DNA of 64,000 bases from an uncultured Bacteroides sp. (GTDB lineage Bacteria > Bacteroidota > Bacteroidia > Bacteroidales > Bacteroidaceae), in assembly GCA_902388495.1 (NCBI GenBank), contig CABMPP010000006.1, positions 169,385-233,384 of the forward strand. Direction: 5' to 3'. Shown one piece after another: positions 36,856 to 45,809 of the stretch. Both the position numbers and the translations under genes were made by a program. Positions within the stretch are counted from its first letter, which is position 1, and each line of letters begins with the position of its first letter. The notes beneath the pieces were generated by a model that did no database searches, was not told the DNA's origin, and worked only from the letters and a program-made list of their open reading frames with translations.

Positions 36856-36892
36856 GTATATCGTATTTGCTATTTTAGAAAGAAATTATTTG

Positions 36893-36900
36893 CAAAAATA
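36893..36900 (-). promoter_or_regulatory. -7 box for psd-pssA
   Basis: TATTTTTG on the minus strand with CTTG 20 bases further upstream (36921-36924) as a weak -33. Confidence 0.5.
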
Positions 36901-36971
36901 GACTTAATTTGAAAATCTAACAAGGATTTAGGGAGAGAAATGCAAGTGTTGATAACTTTTTGGGAAATATT

Positions 36972-37002
36972 TTTGTTAGGTGTTATATAGGTTGTACTTT
37001 TA
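36972..37002 (+). promoter_or_regulatory. Promoter of dnaE
   Basis: TTTG at 36972-36975, 19 bases, TACTTTTA at 36995-37002 (one mismatch to TAnnTTTG), 25 bases before the dnaE ATG at 37028. Confidence 0.5.
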
Positions 37003-37027
37003 TGCTCTAAACAGAAAGGAACTATTT

Positions 37028-40000
37028 ATGCAGGATTTTGTTCATTTACACGTCCATACCCAGTATTCGCTTCTGGATGGCCAGGCAAGCGTCAGCAGGC
37101 TGGTTGACAAGGCTATGAAGGATGGAATGAAGGGTATTGCCGTAACCGATCATGGCAATATGTTCGGTATTAAAGAATTCACCAATTACGTCAATAAGAA
37201 GAATAGCGGTCCGAAGGGAGAGATAAAAGATCTTAAAAAACGGATTGCCGGCATTGAGAGCGGTGAAATAGCATGCGAGGACAAAGATGCTGAAATTGCA
37301 GATTGCCGTGCAAAGATTGTGGAGGCGGAAAACAAGTTGTTCAAACCTATTATAGGTTGTGAGATGTATGTGGCACGCCGCACGATGGATAAAAGAGAAG
37401 GCAAACAGGACCAGAGCGGTTATCACCTGATAGTGCTGGCAAAGAATGAAAAAGGGTATCATAATCTGATTAAATTAGTATCCCGCGCGTGGACAAAAGG
37501 ATATTACATGCGTCCGCGTACCGACCGCAGCGAGTTGGAAAAGTATCACGAAGGACTGATTGTCTGCTCGGCCTGTATCGGTGGGGAAGTTCCCAAAAGA
37601 ATTATCAACGACCAACTGGAAGAAGCCGAAGAAGCCGTCCGCTGGTATAAGAATCTTTTCGGCGACGATTACTACCTGGAACTTCAGCGACATAAAGCTA
37701 CCGTGCCGCGTGCCAACCACGAAGCCTACCCCTTGCAGCAAAAGGCAAATGCCAAACTGATGGAATATGCCAGGAAGTATAACATCAAACTGATCTGTTC
37801 CAACGACGTTCATTTTGTAGATGAAGAGAATGCCGAGGCGCACGACCGTTTGATTTGCCTCAGTACGGGCAAGGACTTGGATGATCCGAGCCGCATGCTC
37901 TATACCAAGCAAGAATGGATGAAGACAAAGGCGGAGATGAACGCCTTGTTTGAGGATGTTCCCGAAGCCTTGTCCAATACGTTGGAGATACTGGACAAAG
38001 TGGAATATTATTCCATTGACCATGCGCCCATCATGCCCACTTTCGCCATTCCCGAAGATTTTGGAACGGAAGAAGGATATCGCCAAAAATACACGGAGAA
38101 AGACCTGTTCGATGAATTCACCCAGGATGAAAATGGAAATGTCGTGCTGAGTGAGGAAGACGCCAAGGCAAAGATCAAACGTTTGGGCGGTTACGAGAAA
38201 TTATACCGTATCAAGCTGGAAGCGGACTATCTGGCCAAACTGACTTTCGACGGGGCGAAGATTTTCTACGGCGATCCGCTGTCGGATGAAGTGATGGAAC
38301 GCTTGAAGTTCGAGTTGCACATCATGAAGACAATGGGTTTCCCGGGATACTTCCTCATTGTGCAGGACTTTATTGCAGCAGGACGCAACATGGGAGTTTC
38401 TATCGGCCCGGGACGTGGATCGGCAGCCGGTTCGGCAGTGGCCTACTGCTTGCAGATTACAAAGATCGACCCTATCAAGTACGATTTGCTGTTCGAGCGT
38501 TTTCTGAATCCCGACCGTATTTCGTTGCCTGATATCGATATCGACTTCGATGATGACGGACGCGGCGAAGTGCTTCGTTGGGTGACCAATAAGTACGGGC
38601 AGGAAAAAGTGGCTCATATCATTACTTATGGTACGATGGCCACTAAACTTGCCATTAAGGACGTTGCCCGTGTGCAGAAGCTGCCGTTGTCGGAGTCCGA
38701 CCGTCTGGCCAAATTGGTACCGGATAAGATACCGGACAAGAAACTGAATCTGAAGAATGCCATTGAATACGTACCCGAATTGCAAGCGGCAGAAGCCTCT
38801 CCCGATCCTTTGGTGCGTGATACGCTGAAATATGCCAAGATGCTCGAAGGTAACGTGCGCGGTACGGGTGTACATGCCTGCGGTACGATTATCTGCCGCG
38901 ATGATATAACGGACTGGGTACCGGTAAGTACCGCCGATGACAAGGAGACGGGCGAAAAGATGCTCGTTACCCAATATGAAGGTTCGGTTATTGAAGACAC
39001 GGGACTGATCAAGATGGACTTCTTGGGGCTGAAAACCCTGTCCATCATCAAGGAAGCCGTGACAAATGTGCGTCTGCACCGTGGCCTGGAACTGGATATA
39101 GATAAAGTACCCATTGACGACCCTGCTACTTATAAGTTGTATAGTGATGGCCGTACAGTCGGTACATTCCAGTTCGAGTCTGCCGGTATGCAGAAATACC
39201 TGCGGGAGTTGCAGCCTTCTACTTTCGAAGACCTGATTGCGATGAACGCTCTCTATCGTCCGGGACCGATGGATTATATCCCCGATTTCATTGACCGTAA
39301 GCATGGGCGTAAACCTATCGAGTACGATATTCCCGTTATGGAGAAGTACCTGAAAGATACGTATGGCATTACTGTATATCAGGAGCAGGTGATGCTTCTG
39401 TCCCGTCTGCTTGCCGACTTTACCCGTGGTGAATCCGACGCTTTGCGTAAGGCGATGGGTAAGAAGCTGCGTGACAAGCTGGACCACATGAAGCCGAAAT
39501 TCATTGCAGGCGGACAAAAGAACGGACACGATCCGAAAGTGCTTGAGAAGATTTGGGCCGACTGGGAGAAATTTGCTTCCTATGCCTTCAACAAGTCTCA
39601 TGCCACCTGCTATTCCTGGGTAGCCTACCAGACAGCCTACCTGAAGGCAAACTATCCGGCAGAATATATGGCCGCCGTCATGAGCCGAAGTTTATCGAAC
39701 ATCACCGATATCACGAAACTGATGGACGAGTGTAAGGCAATGGGCATCAATACATTGGGACCGGATGTAAATGAGAGTAACCTGAAGTTTACCGTTAATA
39801 AGGAAGGCAATATCCGCTTCGGACTCGGTGCCGTGAAGGGTGTGGGCGAAGGTGCCGTGCAGAGCATCATGGAAGAACGTGAGAAGAACGGCCCGTACAC
39901 GGGTATCTTCGATTTTGTGCAACGCGTCAACCTGAATGCCTGCAACAAGAAGAACATCGAATGCCTTGCCTTGGCAGGTGGCTTCGACAGTTTCCCGGAG

Positions 40001-40822
40001 TTGAGCCGCGAGCAATATTTTGCCGTGAATTCAAAGAACGAGGTATTCATCGAAACACTGGTACGCTATGGCAACCGCTATCAGGCGGACAAGGCTGCTG
40101 CTGCCAATTCCCTGTTCGGTGGCGAAAATGTGGTTGACATTGCCACTCCGGAAATACTTCCGGCCGAACGTTGGAGCGACCTCGACCGTCTGAATAGAGA
40201 ACGCGATTTGGTCGGTATCTATCTTTCTGCCCATCCGCTGGACGAATATTCCGTTGTTCTGGAGCATGTTTGTAACACGCACATGGCGGAACTGGAAGAT
40301 AAAACGGCACTTGTAGGGCGTGAAATTACGATGGGAGGTATCGTTACTTCCGTACGTCGTGGCATCAGCAAGAACGGTAATCCTTATGGCATCGCCAAGA
40401 TTGAGGACTATTCCGGTTCGGCAGAGCTTCCGTTCTTCGGCAATGACTGGGTAACCTATCAAGGATATCTCGGAGAGCGTACTTTCCTCTTTATCAAAGC
40501 TCGTTGCCAGCCCAAGCAATGGCGTCCGGAGGAACTGGAATTGAAGATAACCTCTATGGAACTGCTGCCCGACGTCAAGGAGAAGCTGATTGAGAAGATA
40601 ACAATCCTCATCCCGCTCAGTGTACTGAACAAGGCTTTAGTAACCGAACTGGCAGTGCTTACGAAGGAACGCCCCGGCAATACGGAACTTTATTTCAAGG
40701 TGGTGGACCCGGACAGCAAGATGACTGTTGACCTGGTATCCCGTCCAGTGAAGCTTTCGGTAGGGCGCGATCTTATCACATATTTAAAAGAGCGCCCCGA
40801 CCTTGAGTTTCGGATTAATTAA
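37028..40822 (+). CDS. dnaE: DNA polymerase III alpha subunit
   Basis: 1264 residues from MQDFVHLHVHTQYSLLDGQ, the standard start; an in-frame Met 48 bases upstream precedes the promoter box. Order: PHP domain (HVHTQYSLLDG, ITDHGNMFG style block VTDHGNMFG), polymerase III palm with catalytic aspartates in SLPDIDIDFDDDGRGEVL (about residue 505), fingers (FESAGMQKYLRELQP), helix-hairpin-helix (GAVKGVGEGAVQSIMEER), and the OB fold (MGGIVTSVRRGISKNGNPYG). It is the replicative polymerase. Followed by trxA, which has its own promoter. Confidence 0.98.
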   Translation: MQDFVHLHVHTQYSLLDGQASVSRLVDKAMKDGMKGIAVTDHGNMFGIKEFTNYVNKKNSGPKGEIKDLKKRIAGIESGEIACEDKDAEIADCRAKIVEAENKLFKPIIGCEMYVARRTMDKREGKQDQSGYHLIVLAKNEKGYHNLIKLVSRAWTKGYYMRPRTDRSELEKYHEGLIVCSACIGGEVPKRIINDQLEEAEEAVRWYKNLFGDDYYLELQRHKATVPRANHEAYPLQQKANAKLMEYARKYNIKLICSNDVHFVDEENAEAHDRLICLSTGKDLDDPSRMLYTKQEWMKTKAEMNALFEDVPEALSNTLEILDKVEYYSIDHAPIMPTFAIPEDFGTEEGYRQKYTEKDLFDEFTQDENGNVVLSEEDAKAKIKRLGGYEKLYRIKLEADYLAKLTFDGAKIFYGDPLSDEVMERLKFELHIMKTMGFPGYFLIVQDFIAAGRNMGVSIGPGRGSAAGSAVAYCLQITKIDPIKYDLLFERFLNPDRISLPDIDIDFDDDGRGEVLRWVTNKYGQEKVAHIITYGTMATKLAIKDVARVQKLPLSESDRLAKLVPDKIPDKKLNLKNAIEYVPELQAAEASPDPLVRDTLKYAKMLEGNVRGTGVHACGTIICRDDITDWVPVSTADDKETGEKMLVTQYEGSVIEDTGLIKMDFLGLKTLSIIKEAVTNVRLHRGLELDIDKVPIDDPATYKLYSDGRTVGTFQFESAGMQKYLRELQPSTFEDLIAMNALYRPGPMDYIPDFIDRKHGRKPIEYDIPVMEKYLKDTYGITVYQEQVMLLSRLLADFTRGESDALRKAMGKKLRDKLDHMKPKFIAGGQKNGHDPKVLEKIWADWEKFASYAFNKSHATCYSWVAYQTAYLKANYPAEYMAAVMSRSLSNITDITKLMDECKAMGINTLGPDVNESNLKFTVNKEGNIRFGLGAVKGVGEGAVQSIMEEREKNGPYTGIFDFVQRVNLNACNKKNIECLALAGGFDSFPELSREQYFAVNSKNEVFIETLVRYGNRYQADKAAAANSLFGGENVVDIATPEILPAERWSDLDRLNRERDLVGIYLSAHPLDEYSVVLEHVCNTHMAELEDKTALVGREITMGGIVTSVRRGISKNGNPYGIAKIEDYSGSAELPFFGNDWVTYQGYLGERTFLFIKARCQPKQWRPEELELKITSMELLPDVKEKLIEKITILIPLSVLNKALVTELAVLTKERPGNTELYFKVVDPDSKMTVDLVSRPVKLSVGRDLITYLKERPDLEFRIN

Positions 40823-40831
40823 TTATCTTTG
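40802..40831 (+). promoter_or_regulatory. Promoter of trxA
   Basis: CTTG at 40802-40805, 18 bases, TATCTTTG (perfect -7) at 40824-40831, straddling the dnaE stop. Leader to the trxA ATG is about 70 bases. Confidence 0.5.
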
Positions 40832-40908
40832 CTTCATCAATGGAAGATTGGTATCTTAAAATTGATAGTGAACTAACGATTTATAGTTAATATTTAATAT
40901 TAAAAGAA

Positions 40909-41223
40909 ATGGCTTTAGAAATTACAGACAGCAATTTTCAGGAACTCCTGGCAGAAGGTAAACCTGTAGTTATGGACTTTTGGGCACCGTGGTGCGGACC
41001 TTGTAAGATGGTAGGACCTATCATCGATGAACTGGCAACCGAATACGAAGGTAAAGTGCTCATCGGCAAGTGTGACATCGATGAGAACAGCGATGTAGCC
41101 GCTGAATTCGGTATTCGCAACATCCCTACCGTATTGTTCTTCAAAGACGGAAAACAGGTAGACAAGCAGGTTGGTTCTGCTCCCAAGCCAGTCTTTGCAG
41201 GCAAGATAGAGGCACTGTTATAA
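40909..41223 (+). CDS. trxA: Thioredoxin
   Basis: 104 residues, classic thioredoxin. Active site WCGPCK with C29 and C32; the buried D24-equivalent is in VVMDFWAPW; cis-Pro is in GIRNIPTVLFF; C-terminal helix FAGKIEALL. No signal peptide, so a cytoplasmic disulfide reductase. It precedes a small acidic protein gene and may be cotranscribed with it (47-bp gap). Confidence 0.97.
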   Translation: MALEITDSNFQELLAEGKPVVMDFWAPWCGPCKMVGPIIDELATEYEGKVLIGKCDIDENSDVAAEFGIRNIPTVLFFKDGKQVDKQVGSAPKPVFAGKIEALL

Positions 41224-41270
41224 TGTACATTGTACCTTGTAAATGAACTAACCCTTTAAATAATAAAGAT

Positions 41271-41603
41271 ATGGGAATGGAAGACGATTTTTTGCAGAAT
41301 GATGTCGATGACGAAAAGACCATCGAATACATCAAGAATTATTTGCCGCAGGAGTTGAAGGAGAAATTCTCCGACGACGAGTTCTATTATTTCCTCGATT
41401 TGATTGACGAGTACTATTCCGAGAGCGGCATCCTTGATGCACAGCCCGATGAGGATGGATACATCGAGATTGATTTAGGAAAAATCGTGGACTATATTGT
41501 CAAGGAAGCCCATAAAGATGAAATGGGTGATTATGATCCGGAAGAAATCCTCTTCATCGTACAGGGTGAGATGGAATATACGGAATCTCTTGGCGGAGAG
41601 TAG
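41271..41603 (+). CDS. Conserved acidic protein of unknown function
   Basis: 110 residues, very acidic and helical, no Cys, no signal peptide. Recognisable stretches are DDEKTIEYIKNYLPQELKEK, FYYFLDLIDEYYSESGILD and EEILFIVQGEMEYTESLGGE. I do not assign a family; it resembles short hypothetical proteins found after trxA in Bacteroides. It is followed by a good terminator at 41625-41660, so trxA plus this gene probably form the unit. Confidence 0.8.
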   Translation: MGMEDDFLQNDVDDEKTIEYIKNYLPQELKEKFSDDEFYYFLDLIDEYYSESGILDAQPDEDGYIEIDLGKIVDYIVKEAHKDEMGDYDPEEILFIVQGEMEYTESLGGE

Positions 41604-41624
41604 TCTGTTCGAAAACTATAAAGA

Positions 41625-41660
41625 AAACGCGGGTGAGCATCGGTTCATCCGCGTTTTTTT
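41625..41660 (+). terminator. Rho-independent terminator
   Basis: AACGCGGGTGAGC (41626-41638) pairs with GTTCATCCGCGTT (41643-41655), with G-T pairs, and runs into seven T (41654-41660). Confidence 0.8.
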
Positions 41661-41664
41661 ATGT

Positions 41665-41883
41665 CTATACTGCCGGTGGCGTATTCAGGAAGAAGAATAT
41701 GGACGTGCCGATAAGGATAACGCCCAGTACACCATAAAACCAGCGTGCCTGTCGCCTGCCGACATTCTGTACGATAAACTGGGAGTTTCGGGCTGTGAAA
41801 AACCATTCCCAGTCGAGAATGGCGGCCAGCAGGGAGATAATGCCTGCTACGGCAAAGATTCCTTGGATGATATATTGGCTCAC
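41665..41883 (-). CDS. Small two-helix membrane protein, Imm17-like
   Basis: 72 residues with two transmembrane helices (IIQGIFAVAGIISLLAAIL and WFYGVLGVILIGTSIFFF) joined by EWFFTARNSQFIVQNVGRRQ. The pattern resembles the immunity-17 (Imm17) family of putative antitoxin/immunity proteins. No toxin gene is adjacent: it is 26 bp after tsaE and likely cotranscribed with it. The family name is a recollection of the motif, not a search result; it may be a house-keeping membrane protein. Confidence 0.6.
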   Translation of the reverse strand: MSQYIIQGIFAVAGIISLLAAILDWEWFFTARNSQFIVQNVGRRQARWFYGVLGVILIGTSIFFFLNTPPAV

Positions 41884-41909
41884 TTTTCAGAAAAGATTAA
41901 GGGGAGAGA

Positions 41910-42335
41910 CTATCCCAGTTCTTCCATAGTGAGCTTGCGTTCACCATTCTCCACCTCTTCGATGGTGACTTTTACGGTATTTCCCGGAAGCAGTTCTTCA
42001 ACCAATTCCGGCCATTCGATGAAGCAGAGGGCACCGCTGTAGAAGTAGTCCTCATATCCCATGTCGTACACTTCTTCCAGCTTCTTGATGCGGTAGTAGT
42101 CGAAGTGGTAAATCAGTTCGCCGGCCGTGTCGGAGCGATATTCGTTGACGATGGCAAAGGTGGGGGAGGTGATGACGTCTGAAACGCCCAGTTCCTCACA
42201 AACGGCTTTGATGAAGGTCGTTTTGCCGGCTCCCATTTTCCCGTAGAGAGCAAAGACGGTGTTGTCGCCCATAGCAGCGATGAACTGGCGGGCGGCTTCA
42301 TGAATCTGGTCTAATGACTGAATTTTAATTTCCAT
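41910..42335 (-). CDS. tsaE: tRNA threonylcarbamoyladenosine ATPase subunit
   Basis: 141 residues from [20 protein letters not shown]. Walker [12 protein letters not shown] (residues 32-42), switch-like [11 protein letters not shown], the [20 protein letters not shown] segment (D and R conserved in TsaE/YjeE) and [13 protein letters not shown]. It drives the TsaB-TsaD-TsaE complex that makes t6A37 in ANN-reading tRNAs. A longer in-frame extension overlapping the ABC gene lacks family similarity and is not used. Lies 20 bp after the ABC permease gene. Confidence 0.95.
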   Translation of the reverse strand: MEIKIQSLDQIHEAARQFIAAMGDNTVFALYGKMGAGKTTFIKAVCEELGVSDVITSPTFAIVNEYRSDTAGELIYHFDYYRIKKLEEVYDMGYEDYFYSGALCFIEWPELVEELLPGNTVKVTIEEVENGERKLTMEELG

Positions 42336-42355
42336 GTGTAATCTGTGATGAATGC

Positions 42356-43174
42356 TTATTTTCGCTTTTGCAAAGATAGATAAAAACTCTTTCCGGTTTT
42401 GCAAATTGCGTAAATAATGATGGAAAAGAATATGATGGATGCTCCCGAAGGTACGTTCAGGTAGAACGAAATCATCAGGCCGCCCAGGCAGCTGAGGTAG
42501 CCGATGCCGATGGAAAGCCAGATAATACGGTGGAACCGGTGCGAGAACAGGTTTGCCGTCATTTGCGGAATGGTGAGCAGGGAGATGACGAGCACGATGC
42601 CCACCATGCGCAGGCATGCCACGATGGTAAGTGCGATGAACATCATCAGTACATATTCGAACACTTGTACGGGGATGCCTTGCGAGCGGGCGAACTCCCG
42701 GTCGAAAGCTACGTAGATGATAGGATGCAGATACAGTATGAAGAACAGTATCAGCAACACGGCAAGCCCTCCCAGCAGTGCTATGTCGGTCAGCGTAATT
42801 GTAAGAATATTCCCGAAGAGATAGGCCGACAGGTCGGGCGCAAATCCCGGCGAAAGGAAGGTGAACATGATTCCGAGTGCCATTCCCAACGTCCAGAATA
42901 CGGCAATGGCAGAATCTTCCCGCATGTCTTTCCGCTTACTGAGCCACTCTACGCCGAAAGCTGAAAGCACGGCGAACAGGGCAGCCGACAATATCGGCGA
43001 AATGCCGGTATAGAGTCCCAGCCCGATGCCGCCAAAAGAAGCATGCGTCAATCCGCCGCTGATGAATACCAGCCGCCGGGTGACGATGTATGTTCCTATC
43101 AACCCGCAGGCAATGCTTGCCAGCAGGCTGCCGATGAGGGCATGTTGGAAGAAGGTATATTGCAGCAGATCCAT
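42356..43174 (-). CDS. Metal ABC transporter permease (ZnuB/MntB family)
   Basis: 272 residues with about eight hydrophobic helices. Family signatures are [20 protein letters not shown], the loop after [20 protein letters not shown] (H-A-S-F-G-G-x-G), and [19 protein letters not shown]. Members import zinc, manganese or iron with an ABC ATPase and a binding protein, neither of which is encoded next to it; they must be elsewhere. Metal is not predictable. Upstream of tsaE in the same direction. Confidence 0.92.
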   Translation of the reverse strand: MDLLQYTFFQHALIGSLLASIACGLIGTYIVTRRLVFISGGLTHASFGGIGLGLYTGISPILSAALFAVLSAFGVEWLSKRKDMREDSAIAVFWTLGMALGIMFTFLSPGFAPDLSAYLFGNILTITLTDIALLGGLAVLLILFFILYLHPIIYVAFDREFARSQGIPVQVFEYVLMMFIALTIVACLRMVGIVLVISLLTIPQMTANLFSHRFHRIIWLSIGIGYLSCLGGLMISFYLNVPSGASIIFFSIIIYAICKTGKSFYLSLQKRK

Positions 43175-43211
43175 TTATTTAATTAAAAATTAAAAGTTAA
43201 GTCAGGATGAT

Positions 43212-43640
43212 TCAAGAATGAGGGGTAATCCGTCGTTCTCCGATAATGAGGAACACCTCATCCTTTATATTGTCCGGCAATGCGATGCCGCGCAATTGCA
43301 GGCTACGCACCCAGCCGGCAACATCGGTATCCTGCATGGTGTAGAACACGTCGCGGAACTCATCTTCCTGCTCGGGCGTATAAGCATCGGGACTGACGCC
43401 GATGTACCTGTCCAGTTCCTCGTCGTCGTAATACTCTATCTGCTTGCTGACGGCAGCCAGCAGACTGTCCCGCTCGCAGACTTCGTGCTGTCCGCAGCAT
43501 TCCATATCCACTTCCTGCACTTCGGGCATGGCATCCAGTTCGCCGCGGTCAATCTTTTTTTGTAGTTTCCGGTTGCGTATCACTCCCGCAACGGCAGCTA
43601 CGAGGGCAAGGGCAATCAGGCTAATAATCAGTATCCACAT
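43212..43640 (-). CDS. Conserved membrane-anchored protein of unknown function
   Basis: 142 residues. One N-terminal helix (WILIISLIALALVAAVAGVI), a Lys-rich stop-transfer, then a soluble domain with a striking VDMECCGQHEVCERDSL segment (three Cys and a His that could bind metal), the DDEELDRYIGVSPDAYT block and QLRGIALPDNIKDEVFLII. I recognise it only as a Bacteroides hypothetical family. 37 bp upstream of the ABC permease gene, same strand. Confidence 0.75.
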   Translation of the reverse strand: MWILIISLIALALVAAVAGVIRNRKLQKKIDRGELDAMPEVQEVDMECCGQHEVCERDSLLAAVSKQIEYYDDEELDRYIGVSPDAYTPEQEDEFRDVFYTMQDTDVAGWVRSLQLRGIALPDNIKDEVFLIIGERRITPHS

Positions 43641-43828
43641 GGGTTTCCTTTCTCTGAAAAATGTGTTCCTTTAAATAGAACGGACAAAGATACACATTGT
43701 TTTGCACACAACAAAATAATGATTCAGCTTGCAGATGGGCAGATTACTTCCAGCCGACGCAGGCATTACTTGCTTGGAACGTAGTATAAAACTACTTTGG
43801 ATGCATCCTAATCTTGGAATATAACCTT

Positions 43829-43891
43829 TATTCCTAAGAATAAAGGCTGTATTCTTAAGAATAAAGGCTGTATTCCTAAGAATAAAAGCTT
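43829..43891. repeat. Three 21-bp palindromic tandem units
   Basis: TATTCCTAAGAATAAAGGCT-type units begin at 43829, 43850 and 43871, each 21 bp, with a fourth truncated unit after. The centre is a palindrome (ATTCTTAAGAAT in unit two). Located just past the aroA stop (43896). The rest of the 255-bp gap (43641-43828) shows nothing recognisable. Confidence 0.85.
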
Positions 43892-43895
43892 TATT

Positions 43896-45185
43896 CTAAG
43901 ATTGCATTGCATCTTGGCAGACTTTAAATCCCGCCTTTTGCAAGTCTTCCCAGTAAGCAGGATAAGATTTGGTAACGACCTGTGGTTCATCTATTTGTAT
44001 TTGGGGCAGTACAAGGCAGGCGGGGGCAAATGCCATTGCCATACGGTGGTCTTCGTAAGTGGCAATGACGGGAGCAGGCTCTGCCGGACAGCGTTCGCCG
44101 TTCCACATCAGGATACTGTCTTGTTCGGAGCGTACCACGTAGCCCAGTTTATGCAATTCGGTGATAAGGGCGGTGATGCGGTCTGTTTCTTTTATTTTGA
44201 GGCTTTGTAGCCCGGTGAAGCGGAAAGGGATATTCATCAGGCAGCAAGTCACGACAAAGGTTTGCGCCAGGTCGGGGATGTCTACCATATCTTCGATGAG
44301 GCGGGCAACGGGTGTTCCGATTTTGGTCAGTCGCACTCCGCGGTCGGTGTATTCCGTACGGACGCCGAGGCGGGAGAAGACTTCTGCGCCGCGGCTGTCG
44401 CCCTGGTAACTGCGGGGGAAGAGTCCGAGCAACTCTACTTCGGGCGCTGCCTGCCCCTCCTTCTCTTCTCCTTTCATTTTTAATGTTTCATTTTTCATTA
44501 TAGAGAGTGCCATCATCTGATACCAGTAGGAGGCAGCGCTCCAGTCACTTTCCACCGTGAATGCTACGTCGCGGTAACCACCGGGACGAACGACGATGCT
44601 GCTTTCCGTGGCCCAGTCGGCTTGTGCGCCGAAGTCGCGCATCAGTTGCAGGGTCAGGTTGATGTAGGGGCGGGAAATGATGTCGCCCGTCAGGTGTAGA
44701 TGCAGACCTTTGGGGAGTACGGCACCTATCATCAGCAGGGCAGAGATGTATTGTGAACTTACATTTCCGGCAAGGCTGATCTGTTCGCCTTTCAACTGCG
44801 TGCCTGTGACGCGTAGGGGCGGGAAACCTTCGTTTCCTACGTATTCTATCTGTGCGCCGAGTTCGCGCAGGGCATCTACGAGGATGCGGATGGGGCGTTG
44901 CTGCATGCGTTGTGTGCCGGTGATGATGCGGGTGCCCGGTGTCACGCTGAGGTAAGCGGTGAGGAAGCGCATGGCGGTTCCGGCGGCGAGGATGTCGATG
45001 TGTTCGGGATTGCCGTCGAGGGCACGTATCATGACTCGGGTGTCGTCACAATCGCTCAGGTTGCAGGGCGTGAGGCTGCCGTGGGCAAGGGCATGCAGGA
45101 TGAGTGCACGGTTACTGATACTTTTGGATGCCGGTAACTGGATGCTGGCGTGCAGCGCGGAGGGAGCAGAAATGAGATATCGCAT
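43896..45185 (-). CDS. aroA: 3-phosphoshikimate 1-carboxyvinyltransferase
   Basis: 429 residues from MRYLISAPSALHASIQLPAS. EPSP synthase motifs: LPASKSISNRALIL, the PEP-binding loop AAGTAMRFLTAYL, GNVSSQYISALLMIG, ESDWSAASYWYQMMALS, and KIKETDRITALITELHKLG with catalytic-loop residues, then TYEDHRMAMAF. It joins shikimate-3-phosphate and PEP. A -7 box at 45231-45238 excludes the longer in-frame start at 45233. An odd stretch NETLKMKGEEKEGQAAP after MMALSIMK (about 44448-44502) looks like a short in-frame insertion before VELLGLFPRSYQGDSRG. Confidence 0.96.
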   Translation of the reverse strand: MRYLISAPSALHASIQLPASKSISNRALILHALAHGSLTPCNLSDCDDTRVMIRALDGNPEHIDILAAGTAMRFLTAYLSVTPGTRIITGTQRMQQRPIRILVDALRELGAQIEYVGNEGFPPLRVTGTQLKGEQISLAGNVSSQYISALLMIGAVLPKGLHLHLTGDIISRPYINLTLQLMRDFGAQADWATESSIVVRPGGYRDVAFTVESDWSAASYWYQMMALSIMKNETLKMKGEEKEGQAAPEVELLGLFPRSYQGDSRGAEVFSRLGVRTEYTDRGVRLTKIGTPVARLIEDMVDIPDLAQTFVVTCCLMNIPFRFTGLQSLKIKETDRITALITELHKLGYVVRSEQDSILMWNGERCPAEPAPVIATYEDHRMAMAFAPACLVLPQIQIDEPQVVTKSYPAYWEDLQKAGFKVCQDAMQS

Positions 45186-45230
45186 AGTCGTATTTCTTAT
45201 ATAACGGTGGTAAAGAACTTGTTGTCGATG

Positions 45231-45238
45231 CAAAAGTA
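45231..45238 (-). promoter_or_regulatory. -7 box for aroA
   Basis: TACTTTTG on the minus strand, 45 bases upstream of the aroA ATG at 45185. Confidence 0.45.
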
Positions 45239-45251
45239 GGATAAATCTTTG

Positions 45252-45644
45252 TTATTTTGCATTCAGTACCTCCCAAAAACGTTGAGGCAGATAGATATTG
45301 GGGACATCTGTTGCTGCTTCGAACAGTGGGGCAATCTGTGCCGGTGTGAATCCGGCAATGCCGCAACCTATCTCCGTGACGAGGAAAGTCATCTCGGGAT
45401 GTGCTTGGGCAAAGTGGATAAACTCGTCTACATAGGGTTTTATGGCTTTCGTACCACCATGCATGGTGGGGATGCCGTAGGTCTGTCCCTGCAATCCGGT
45501 GCCTTGTCCCCAAACGGCACCCCACTTGCGCCAGGCAAGTAATGCGGCGCCTCCGCCGTGTGCTCCTTCCAGGTTACTGCCGAAGACAAAGATTTCTCCG
45601 GGATTTAATTCCGTGATTCGGTTGGGTGTTGTTCTTGTTTCCAT
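45252..45644 (-). CDS. Macro-domain-like protein (A1S_2505 type)
   Basis: 130 residues from METRTTPNRITELNPGEIFV. Core: IFVFGSNLEGAHGGGAALLA, the Gly-rich QGTGLQGQTYGIPTMHGG loop, and FLVTEIGCGIAGFTPAQIAP. These resemble macro-domain phosphate loops (family met in phages and bacterial chromosomes). Nucleotide or ADP-ribose binding is plausible but not shown. A -7 box at 45672-45679 rules out the longer in-frame start at 45695. Upstream of aroA with 66 bp between. Confidence 0.7.
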   Translation of the reverse strand: METRTTPNRITELNPGEIFVFGSNLEGAHGGGAALLAWRKWGAVWGQGTGLQGQTYGIPTMHGGTKAIKPYVDEFIHFAQAHPEMTFLVTEIGCGIAGFTPAQIAPLFEAATDVPNIYLPQRFWEVLNAK

Positions 45645-45671
45645 GTTATTCGGGTTTGGGGTTAGTTGATA

Positions 45672-45679
45672 CAAAGATA
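45672..45679 (-). promoter_or_regulatory. -7 box for the macro-like gene
   Basis: TATCTTTG on the minus strand, 27 bases upstream of the ATG at 45644. Confidence 0.45.
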
Positions 45680-45742
45680 AATAGAAATCTCGCAATTCGG
45701 AAAAAAACGGTCTGTTCTTGCTGATTCTTGTTCGGCAAACCT

Positions 45743-45750
45743 TATATTTG
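45743..45750 (+). promoter_or_regulatory. -7 box for the DUF2721 gene
   Basis: TATATTTG (perfect TAnnTTTG), 59 bases before the ATG at 45810; -33 not clear. Confidence 0.45.
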
Positions 45751-45809
45751 CTTTTGCAATTCTGAAAAAGATGCAGCGCTGTTTACTTAATATTTAAAGA
45801 TGTGATAAT

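Noticed and set aside
38201-39601. 466-codon open frame antisense to dnaE
   Set aside because: Complement of the polymerase core; shadow only.
41910-42617. Long form of the tsaE frame with a His-rich N-terminus
   Set aside because: The extra residues are antisense-like sequence overlapping the ABC permease gene; the standard TsaE start is at 42335.
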